A stretch of DNA of 64,000 nucleotides. It comes from Pyrinomonadaceae bacterium (GTDB lineage Bacteria > Acidobacteriota > Blastocatellia > Pyrinomonadales > Pyrinomonadaceae). Below, in pieces: positions 33,648 through 42,057 of the stretch (position 1 is the first letter of the stretch; every line of letters begins with the position of its first letter). The stretch lies in assembly GCA_021463165.1 (NCBI GenBank), contig JAJTWY010000003.1:124001-188000 (forward strand), written 5' to 3'. The notes beneath the pieces are model-generated. The model made no database searches, was not told where the DNA came from, and saw only the letters and a program-made list of their open reading frames with translations. Both the position numbers and the translations under genes were made by a program.

Positions 33648-33884
33648 CTATAGTCGGTCGAACTCGTCAGGTTCAACGTCGGGAGCCTTGGTGAGCAGTT
33701 CACGCATTCTCTCCCAGCCTTTCCGTTTCATGTGATCTTCAACCGATCTTATAGCGTCCCAGCTCGATAGTTGCCCCGACAATGCAATGGCAAGAAACTG
33801 ATCCAAGGTCATACCTTCCTTTTCCGCGACGCTTTTTGCACGGCGGAGTAGGGATTCGGGTAGATTTGCGGTAATAGTGGTCAT
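33648..33884 (-). CDS. Antitoxin of a PIN-domain toxin-antitoxin pair
   Basis: MTTITANLPESLLRRAKSVAEKEGMTLDQFLAIALSGQ, ribbon-helix-helix-like; 4-nt overlap with the toxin. Confidence 0.82.
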   Translation of the reverse strand: MTTITANLPESLLRRAKSVAEKEGMTLDQFLAIALSGQLSSWDAIRSVEDHMKRKGWERMRELLTKAPDVEPDEFDRL

Positions 33885-34306
33885 TTCTCTTTCATCAACT
33901 CAAGAAAATCTCTTGGCGTTATCAATGTTATGTCAAAATCAGCCGCAGATGCAAAATCTTTTGGATTATACGTCACAATATAACTCGCATTCGACCTGAC
34001 TGCTAGTTCCAAGATAAATGCGTCGTCCGGGGCCACCGCGAGAAGTCTCCAAAGAAAAAATATTTCGTATTCCTTCGCAATCAAGCGTAAACTATCCATT
34101 GCCTCTTCGACTTCTTCATGCGAGATAAACTCGCTCATCTCTGGTCGTTTTAGGACATCTTCGTACTCGAACAGCAAGGGAGTCGAAACAGCGATTTCAA
34201 ATCGTTCGTCGTTGAGACACTCAATCAAATGATTTGCCGCCCCCCGTTTGGAACGAAAGGCGGCAACCAGTACATTTGTATCGATAACGATCTGAATTTT
34301 GGCCAT
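33881..34306 (-). CDS. PIN-domain toxin (COG1569-like)
   Basis: IVIDTNVLVAAFRSKRGAANHLIE..APDDAFILELAVRSNASYIVTYNPKDF. Confidence 0.88.
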   Translation of the reverse strand: MAKIQIVIDTNVLVAAFRSKRGAANHLIECLNDERFEIAVSTPLLFEYEDVLKRPEMSEFISHEEVEEAMDSLRLIAKEYEIFFLWRLLAVAPDDAFILELAVRSNASYIVTYNPKDFASAADFDITLITPRDFLELMKEK

Positions 34307-34309
34307 ACG

Positions 34310-35737
34310 TTACATATGTATCGTCAGATCATGCACCCCTTCCGCGGCTTCCATTACGGATTCGGAGACGGTCGGGTGGGCGTGGATGACGCGGCCTAGT
34401 TCGTCGGCGGTGGTTTCGAGAGCCATGCCGACGCAGGCTTCTGCCAATAATTCCGTTGCGTGGGGGCCGATGATGTGGACGCCGAGGACCTCGTCGTATT
34501 TCTTCTCGGCGACGATCTTGACGAAGCCGTCGGTCTCGCCCAGGATACGTGCCTTACCCGAGGCTGAGAATGGGAATTTGCCAACTTTGACGTCGTAGCC
34601 GGCGGCTTTGGCTTTTTCTTCGGTCAGGCCGACGCTGGCGACCTCAGGGTCGCAGTAGGTGCAGTTCGGTACAAGATTGTGTTTGATAGGCTCGACCTTT
34701 TTCCCTGCGATCTTTTCGACAACGAGAATACCCTCTTTCGATGCGAGGTGCGCGAGTTGTGCGGTCGGGACAACGTCGCCGATCGCGAAAATGCCGGGTT
34801 CGGCAGTTTCGTAAAATTCGTTGACCTCAACGGTGCCGCGATCGGAGATTTTGACCTTAGTATTTTCGAGGCCAAGGCCTTCGAGATACGGCATACGGCC
34901 CACAGCGACGAGCAGCATCTCGGCCTCGAGCGTGACGGTGTCGCCCTTGGCATTTTTGCCGGAGACCTTAACACTCTTCTTGCCTTTTTCCAGTTTGTCG
35001 AGTTTTAGGCCGGTTTCGACTTTGATCCCTTGTTTCTTGAACGCGCGGGCGAGTTCTTTCGACACTTCAGCGTCCTCGAGTGGGACGATGCGGTCGAGCA
35101 GTTCGACCAGTGTCGTCTCGGTACCGAAACGATGATAAACGCTGGCAAACTCCGAACCGACAGCGCCGGAACCCATTACGATCAGAGATTTCGGAACACT
35201 TGTGAGTTCAAGGATGTGGTCAGAATTGACGACCTGCTTGCCGTCCGTCTCAAATCCCGGGATCGGGCGAACTACCGAACCGGTCGCGATGATGATGTTC
35301 TTGGTCGTTATCGTTTCTTTTTTTCCGTCGGCCAAGGCGACCTCGACCCTACCTTTACCCACGATCTTGCCAAAGCCATTGAAGATAGTGGCTTTGTTCT
35401 TTTTCATCAGGTAGGTAACGCCGGCCGAGTTCTTGGCGACGACGTCGGATTTGTATTTTTGGACAGCCGTCCAGTCATAGCTGAGCCCCTCCACCTTGAG
35501 TCCAAAGTTCTCGAAATGCGACGCTTTATCGTAAAGGTGGGCCGCATTCAGCAGAGCTTTCGTCGGGATACATCCGCGGAGTCCGCAGGTGCCGCCAAGC
35601 CGCGCGTCCTTTTCCTTCTCGATGATCGCGACCTTTAGCCCGAGCTGTCCCGCACGCACCGCAGCGACATAGCCGCCGGGGCCCGATCCGATAATTGTTA
35701 CGTCAAACTGTTCTGCCACAAATAGTGTCCTCTGCAA
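34310..35737 (-). CDS. lpdA: Dihydrolipoyl dehydrogenase
   Basis: GSGPGGYVAAVRAGQLG, redox CGLRGCIPTK, HAHPTVSESVMEAAEG; a GTG start at 35719 is also possible. Confidence 0.96.
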   Translation of the reverse strand: MQRTLFVAEQFDVTIIGSGPGGYVAAVRAGQLGLKVAIIEKEKDARLGGTCGLRGCIPTKALLNAAHLYDKASHFENFGLKVEGLSYDWTAVQKYKSDVVAKNSAGVTYLMKKNKATIFNGFGKIVGKGRVEVALADGKKETITTKNIIIATGSVVRPIPGFETDGKQVVNSDHILELTSVPKSLIVMGSGAVGSEFASVYHRFGTETTLVELLDRIVPLEDAEVSKELARAFKKQGIKVETGLKLDKLEKGKKSVKVSGKNAKGDTVTLEAEMLLVAVGRMPYLEGLGLENTKVKISDRGTVEVNEFYETAEPGIFAIGDVVPTAQLAHLASKEGILVVEKIAGKKVEPIKHNLVPNCTYCDPEVASVGLTEEKAKAAGYDVKVGKFPFSASGKARILGETDGFVKIVAEKKYDEVLGVHIIGPHATELLAEACVGMALETTADELGRVIHAHPTVSESVMEAAEGVHDLTIHM

Positions 35738-35953
35738 AAAAAGTAGTTAGGTCGCCAAACGAAAATTATAGCGAGTTTGCAGCCTACAAACAAAAACCGA
35801 GGCTTTTGGGCCCGTCGGATACGTGGCTGCCGTTTAGCAAATTGGGGTGGCGACGAACGCAAGGGATGAGAAACAAAAAAATTGACCTATTCTCGAACCG
35901 AAAACCGCCTTGTATAATGAAACCGAAATTTCATTAAAAAAAGGAGAAAAGAG

Positions 35954-38545
35954 ATGGGAAAAACTGCCTGTAAGTTTTCGCATATCAAAACGGGTCGAGC
36001 ATTCGGCTTTGCAACCCTGGCTTTGAGCGCTGCGACATTGTTACAGTACGTCGATCGGGCCGTAATGGCTGACGTGGCCGTCGAACCGACGCAGCTGCGA
36101 GATGATGCTTATGTGGCAGCCTTCACTGTCACGAATACGAATGATTCCGGTCCGGGGAGTCTTCGTCAAGCGATCAACGATGCAAACAATTCTCCCGGAC
36201 TCGACCTGACCAGTTTTAACATTCCAGGCGGCGGCGTTAAGACAATCTCGCCGACGACGCAGCTGCCAGTTGTGTCGGAGGCGGCCACAATTGACGGCTA
36301 TACGCAGCCCGGTGCCAGTCCCAATAGCCTGGCTGTCGGCAATAACGCAGTACTTTTGATCGAGCTGAGCGGAAATTCTCTGCCTCCGAATGTTGGCGGC
36401 ATCGCGCTAGTCGGCGGCGGTATCACGCTGCGAGGGCTGGTGATCAATCGGTTCGATAATTCCGGTTTTTCGGGCGGGTGGGAATTGGATTGGCCGGCAG
36501 CGGAAACGGGAATGTCGTTGAGGGCAACTTTATCGGTACCGATCCTACGGGTACTCAGGATAGGGGAAACGGAAATTTTGGGATCCTCTTGTTCGACAGT
36601 TCCTCCTTTAACCGGATCGGCGGATCAACGCCCGCCGCCCGTAATGTCGTCTCTGGTAACGACCTGAACGGTATCCAGATCAGCAGCGGGACCAACCACA
36701 CGAACACGATCCTGGGTAACTACATCGGCACCAATGCAGCCGGTACAGCGGCCCTTCGGAACGGATCTCACGGTATTGCCATATTTGGCTCTGCTGCAAA
36801 CACAGTTGGCGGGACGAGCCCGGGTGCACGCAATGTGATCTCGGGCAATGGCGATCCGGGCAGCGACGGCGATGGGATCGTCATATACGGCAGCGGGGCG
36901 GTTGGTAATACGGTCAGCGGCAACTACATCGGAACCGATGCGACCGGCAGCTTTGTCATACCCAACTTAACCGAAGGAGCTTCGATCGGCTTCATTTCGG
37001 CGACAAACAATACGATCGGGGGGACGGCGCCAGGTTCAGGCAACGTCATTTCTGGAAACGGCCGCGAAGGTGTTGCACTCTTTGAGCAGACCCAGAACAA
37101 TGTCGTGGCCGGCAATATCATCGGATTGAATCCGACGGGTGTCGTCCGTCTGCCAAACGCCGGGAACGGGATCGCCATCGTTGACGGTGCGGTGAACAAC
37201 ACTATCGGCGGCACGGTCGCGGGTTCCCGAAATGTTATTTCCGGGAACGGTGACCAAGGGATCGTAATTGCAGATGGAGGAACAAACAGCAATCGAGTGC
37301 AGGGCAACTACATCGGCACCGATATCACCGGCCTCTTAGACCTTGGGAATTTGAGTGACGGCGTGCTGTTAATTGGCGGGCCAAACTCTAATCTGATCGG
37401 TGGAGTCTCCGCCGATGCCCGAAACGTAATATCGGGAAACGATGACGGCGGCGTTGTGATCGTCGACGGCGCTAATAACAATGATGTTCAGGGTAACTAT
37501 ATCGGAGTTGCTGCGAATGGAAGTACACCACTCGGGAACGACGATAGCGGTGTCGTCGTCGAGACTGCAAATAACGAGATCGGCGGGACCGCCACCGGGG
37601 CGGGCAATGTTATTTCGGGCAACGGCGGCCATGGGGGTGTTCGTTCAGTTTGGCTCCGCATCGAACAATCAATTCTCACAAAACTTGATCGGCCGCAACG
37701 CTTCGAACACGGGCCCTATGGGTAATAACGGGCACGGAATGATGTTCTTAAATTCCGGCCCCAACGTTATTGGCGGCGGTTTCAATGCCAACAACGCGAA
37801 TACAATAGCTCACAACGGCGGCGATGGCGTAGCGGTGGTGATCACTACGGGGCCTTCGATCAAAAAAGGGATCATCCGAAACTCGATATACTCTAACGCC
37901 GGGCTCGGGATCGATCTCGGTAATAATGGCGTAACTCCGAATGATCCGAGCGACGGTGACACGGGGCCGAATACGCTTCAGAACTATCCCGTCCTAACGA
38001 GTGTCAGCACGAACGGCGGTCAGACGACGATCTCCGGAACCCTAAACAGCACGCCGAACACGAGTTTCTATCTGGAGTTTTACTCAAGCCAAACCGCCGA
38101 TCCGACCGGATTCGGCGAGGGGCAGACGTATCTTGGTGCACTCTCGAACGTAACGACGGACGGCAGCGGCAACGCCACGTTCATGGCCATCCTTCCCGTG
38201 ATTCCCCCTGCCGGTCATAGCGTGATCTCGGCGACGACGACGGACAATGCAGAACTTGCAAACACATCCGAGTTCTCCCAGGCGATCCACTTGAGCCTTC
38301 AGCTTTCGGGACGTGTATTTACACCGGCAGGTCAGGCGCTTAGAAACGCGATAGTCCGGATGACGCTTTCGAACGGTACCGTACGGACCGCGACGACCAG
38401 CTCATTCGGTGTTTACAGCTTCGACAATCTTTCTCCCGGGACGTCCTTCATATTGAGCGTTTTGTCGAAGCGCTATCGTTTTGCCCCTAAATCGATCCAG
38501 CTATTTGATTCGGCGGCTGATGTCGATTTTATCGGTTTGGAATAG
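35954..38545 (+). CDS. Secreted right-handed beta-helix repeat protein with C-terminal carboxypeptidase-regulatory-like domain; interrupted by two frameshifts
   Basis: ORFs 35954..36667, 36478..37725 and 37481..38545 share NVISGN..GNYIGT..IGG repeats; breaks at CGGGCGGGTGGG (~36475) and CATGGGGGTG (~37632). Confidence 0.8.
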
Positions 38546-38588
38546 GCGGATCTTATAATGGAAAATGCGGTAAGCTGGTCTTGTAACT

Positions 38589-38948
38589 ATGGAACATTCC
38601 AATGAATTTTTACAATTGGTCGCCGAAGTGATGCCGCGGGTGCAGGAAATTTCGGTCGATAAGACGCTGGAGCGTGTGGAAAAAGGAGCCGTTCTGATCG
38701 ATGTCCGAGAGGACAGCGAATTTGATGCGGCACATGCCGCAGGAGCGAGACACATGGGTCGCGGCATTATCGAACGCGATATCGTCCAGGCATTTCCCGA
38801 CAAGGAAACAGAGCTTATCCTCTATTGCGGGGGCGGCTACCGTTCGGCACTTGCCGCCGATATGCTGCAAAAGATGGGCTACACGAAGGTCTGGTCCATG
38901 GCCGGCGGCTGGACGGCTTGGAAGGCTTCGGGCGGTCCTGTGGAATAG
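38589..38948 (+). CDS. Rhodanese-like domain protein
   Basis: VLIDVREDSEFDAAHAAGA; active-site LILYCGGGYRSALAA. Confidence 0.9.
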   Translation: MEHSNEFLQLVAEVMPRVQEISVDKTLERVEKGAVLIDVREDSEFDAAHAAGARHMGRGIIERDIVQAFPDKETELILYCGGGYRSALAADMLQKMGYTKVWSMAGGWTAWKASGGPVE

Positions 38949-38964
38949 GAGTGCGGGGTCAGAA

Positions 38965-38992
38965 ATGAAGGCGATGCCGTTCCCGCCTTCAT
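38965..38992. terminator. Hairpin between convergent genes
   Basis: ATGAAGGCG - 10 nt - CGCCTTCAT, perfect 9-bp stem; no strong T-tract. Confidence 0.5.
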
Positions 38993-39011
38993 AGCGAAGC
39001 GCCATTGCTTT

Positions 39012-39440
39012 TCAGTTCAGTACGGTAATCTTGACCGAGTAGGCCGCGCGGCTTGGCTTGTCATCAATGTTCTTTGGGCCGTAAATCTGAATGCTGTACT
39101 CACTTGTGAGCGGCATAACGCCCGAGTACTGGCGGTAGTCAGGTTTGCTGTCGAAGATCAGATCCTCGGCGGGGCCGAGATATTTGGTTTCATAAACTGA
39201 GAACGAGGCGTCGGTATCGGCGGTCGTCAGCGTTACGGTCAATCGCTGTCCTTTCTTCAGCTTGACCACGTACGCGTGATACGCTGCATATTCTCCCGGT
39301 AGTTTCCCTCGATAGACAACTGTGTTCTTGCCCTTCGGAAAAACGACCTTCTTAACGATGTCATTCCCGGCGACGCTGGCGGCCGCCAACATGATCGCGG
39401 TCGTTGCTGCCAGGATCGGTCTAAATAGCCTTGGTATCAT
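39012..39440 (-). CDS. Hypothetical secreted protein
   Basis: Signal peptide; LPGEYAAYHAYVVKLKKGQRLTVTL..SEYSIQIYG. Confidence 0.65.
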   Translation of the reverse strand: MIPRLFRPILAATTAIMLAAASVAGNDIVKKVVFPKGKNTVVYRGKLPGEYAAYHAYVVKLKKGQRLTVTLTTADTDASFSVYETKYLGPAEDLIFDSKPDYRQYSGVMPLTSEYSIQIYGPKNIDDKPSRAAYSVKITVLN

Positions 39441-39502
39441 AAAACCCTTCCATCTTGTTTACGCGTAATCGCTGTCGAAAAAGTATCATACTGTTTCGAG
39501 AT

Positions 39503-40207
39503 ATGGATAAAGAAGCAAAAGCAAAAGCACGCGAGCGTGTGGCCGAGATCGCCTCTGAACACTATAAGCGTGGCGATGTGATGGGTTGGTTCGAGGCACT
39601 CTACAAGGAATCAGCAGGTGACAATGAGATGATCCCGTGGGCCGATCTCGAACCGAACCGCTATTTCCGGACATTTGCCGAAGACACAGGATTGCGTGGA
39701 GAAGGCCGAACCGCATTGGTCGTCGGATGCGGCCTCGGCGACGACGCCATGTATCTGCATGATCTTGGGTTCAAGGTGACGGCGTTCGACATATCGCCGA
39801 CGGCTATCGAATGGGCTAAGAAGCTCTATGGCGGGAATGATATCAACTTCGTGACAGCAGATCTTTTCGAGCCTCCGCCTGAATGGAAATACCTGCAGCC
39901 TGACGGTCCGCGATCAGGTTGCGGATTTGATCTCGTCCTTGAGATCTACACAATTCAGCCGCTACCGATCGAGATGCGCCCTCAGGTCATCGACGCTATC
40001 GCTGCGCTGGTCGGTGAACAGGGCATCCTGGTCGTCGTAACGCGTGGCCGCGAGGATGACGAGGAGACGGGCGACCTGCCATGGCCATTATCGCGGCGCG
40101 ATCTCTCCCGTTTCGAAGTGAACAGGCTTACACAGAAGGATTTTCGTACGATGCCGGGCGAAGACGACGAACCGGAGCGATTTATCGTCACTTACATAAG
40201 ATCGTAG
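39503..40207 (+). CDS. Class I SAM-dependent methyltransferase
   Basis: ALVVGCGLGDDAMYLHDLGFKVTAFDISPTAIEWAK; start at internal ATG MDKEAKAK. Confidence 0.88.
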   Translation: MDKEAKAKARERVAEIASEHYKRGDVMGWFEALYKESAGDNEMIPWADLEPNRYFRTFAEDTGLRGEGRTALVVGCGLGDDAMYLHDLGFKVTAFDISPTAIEWAKKLYGGNDINFVTADLFEPPPEWKYLQPDGPRSGCGFDLVLEIYTIQPLPIEMRPQVIDAIAALVGEQGILVVVTRGREDDEETGDLPWPLSRRDLSRFEVNRLTQKDFRTMPGEDDEPERFIVTYIRS

Positions 40208-40243
40208 CTCGGGTATCGACCTCATTTTGATACAATCACGCCT

Positions 40244-41257
40244 ATGACGCGAATGATCCTTTTCACTGCGGTGCTTTTTGTCCTTCTTGCAGCCCCCGGC
40301 TCTGCCCAGTGGACTAGGCAGAATGTTGAAACGAAAGCTGGCTTTCGCGGCCTAGCGGTGGTCAGTGAAAAGATAGTTTGGGCCAGCGGGACCGGCGGGA
40401 CGGTGATAAGAACGATCGACGGCGGCACGAATTGGAAGGTGATGACGATTGCCGGTGCCGAGAAGCTCGATTTCCGCGATATTGAGGCGTTCGACGCGAA
40501 TACGGCCTATATTCTCAGTATTGGCAACGGTGATAGTTCGCGGATCTACAAAACTACCGACGGCGGCGAGACCTGGAAGCAGCAGTTTCTTAATGACCGT
40601 AAGGAGGTTTTTTTCGACGCGATCGCTTGCTGGGACTCGAAAAATTGCCTTGCTATGAGCGACCCTGTCGAGGGCCATTACGTTCTCATCGAGACTCGCG
40701 ACGGTGAAACGTGGAAGCCGATCATGACCAATAAAATGCCTGCCGCACGCGACGGCGAGGCGGCTTTTGCAGCAAGCGGGACATGCCTGATCGCAAATGG
40801 GAAGACAACGGCTTTCCTCGTCTCGGGAGGCGATGCTGCCAGGGTTTTTCGCTCAAACGATCGGGGCCGATCGTGGGAAGTCTTCAATTCGCCGATCGTT
40901 AGCGGAACCTCAGGGAGCGGTATCTTCTCGATCGCGATGTGGGACGCGAAGAGCGGCGTTATCGTCGGTGGGAACTACGAGAAACCGGCCGAAAACAAGA
41001 ATAATCTTGCCTTTACAACGGATGCCGGAAAGTCTTGGACCATGGCCCGAGGCCTCGCCGGCTATCGTTCGGGTGTTGCATATCTCGACAGCAAGACGAT
41101 AGTTGCCGTGGGTTCGTCGGGGTCGGATATCTCAATGGATGGTGGAAAGAGTTGGAAAAACATTGACACGCTTAACTACAACGCGGTTCAGGCTAAGGGG
41201 CCAAAAGCAGTGTGGGCGGTCGGCCCCCAGGGGTTTGTCGCCAAACTTAATAGATAG
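40244..41257 (+). CDS. YCF48/BNR-like beta-propeller secreted protein
   Basis: Repeats GTVIRTIDGGTNWKV, RIYKTTDGGETWKQ, RVFRSNDRGRSWE, FTTDAGKSWT, ISMDGGKSWKN. Confidence 0.88.
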   Translation: MTRMILFTAVLFVLLAAPGSAQWTRQNVETKAGFRGLAVVSEKIVWASGTGGTVIRTIDGGTNWKVMTIAGAEKLDFRDIEAFDANTAYILSIGNGDSSRIYKTTDGGETWKQQFLNDRKEVFFDAIACWDSKNCLAMSDPVEGHYVLIETRDGETWKPIMTNKMPAARDGEAAFAASGTCLIANGKTTAFLVSGGDAARVFRSNDRGRSWEVFNSPIVSGTSGSGIFSIAMWDAKSGVIVGGNYEKPAENKNNLAFTTDAGKSWTMARGLAGYRSGVAYLDSKTIVAVGSSGSDISMDGGKSWKNIDTLNYNAVQAKGPKAVWAVGPQGFVAKLNR

Positions 41258-41267
41258 ATCGGTTGCA

Positions 41268-41528
41268 ATGGAGTTTTACTGGTACGATGTGCTTGGCGCT
41301 TTGGGCACGACGACGATCATCGTCACGTATGTTCTTCTGCAGCTCGAGGGAGTTCGGAGCGAACAGGTGGCTTATTCGCTTTTGAACGCCCTCGGGGCGG
41401 CCCTTATTCTCACGTCCCTATATTTCAGCTTCAATCTTGCTGCCTTCCTGGTTGAATTCTTCTGGTTATTGATCAGCCTCTTTGGGATTGGTAAGTATAT
41501 GATTCGATCCGGTGAAAAAGGCGTATAA
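41268..41528 (+). CDS. Small membrane protein, CBU_0592-like
   Basis: MEFYWYDVLGALGTTTIIVTYVLLQLEGVRSEQVAYSLLNALGAALILTSLYFSFNLAAFLVEFFWLLISLFG. Confidence 0.75.
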   Translation: MEFYWYDVLGALGTTTIIVTYVLLQLEGVRSEQVAYSLLNALGAALILTSLYFSFNLAAFLVEFFWLLISLFGIGKYMIRSGEKGV

Positions 41529-41537
41529 TCACGGCTT

Positions 41538-41990
41538 ATGCAAAGCTTTACGAGTATTCCATTCAAGGCCGAAAAGCATCACGGGCTGTCTGAGGTTAGC
41601 GGTGTTGCGAAGTTTTCGGGAGCCGGGATCATTCTCGAGTTCGAGGCAAAGCTTTTTGGATTGATCTCCGACGGCGTCAAAGAAGCGAGGCTGCCGATCG
41701 GAGAGATACTAGACGTGAAGTTCAAAAAAGGTGTCTTTAAGCGTGGGGCGAAGATCGAGGTCCGTGCTAAGTCGTTGGCGGCGATGGCAGGTTTGCCGAA
41801 CGAAGGCGGAAAAATGACCCTAAAGATAAAGACGGAAGATTTCGACCGTGCCAAAACCGCGGTTGCGCAGCTGGAACGCGACATTCAGATCTACGAGGCC
41901 AACCTGCCACCGGCCCATACACCCATAAGCGTACTTTTCGATCCCGGTGAGGACGAGACCCGCAGGCTAGAGCAGAAGGGCGAACGGTAG
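41538..41990 (+). CDS. Hypothetical protein
   Basis: Intact ORF, coding-like composition. Confidence 0.6.
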   Translation: MQSFTSIPFKAEKHHGLSEVSGVAKFSGAGIILEFEAKLFGLISDGVKEARLPIGEILDVKFKKGVFKRGAKIEVRAKSLAAMAGLPNEGGKMTLKIKTEDFDRAKTAVAQLERDIQIYEANLPPAHTPISVLFDPGEDETRRLEQKGER

Positions 41991-42054
41991 CAGGGTGCCT
42001 CTAACGAGGGTCGCAAAACCGTCATAAGGCACCCATCACTACCGTTCGCCTTTC
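41975..42054. terminator. Long compound inverted repeat between convergent genes
   Basis: Outer arms GAAGGGCGAACGGTAG/CTACCGTTCGCCTTTC (15 of 16 Watson-Crick) and inner arms GGGTGCCT/AGGCACCC around a 26-nt loop. Confidence 0.7.
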
Positions 42055-42057
42055 GGC

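Noticed and set aside
36471-37638. Programmed ribosomal frameshifting
   Set aside because: Two opposite shifts at G-runs without evident stimulatory elements; sequence error or slippage mutation is simpler.
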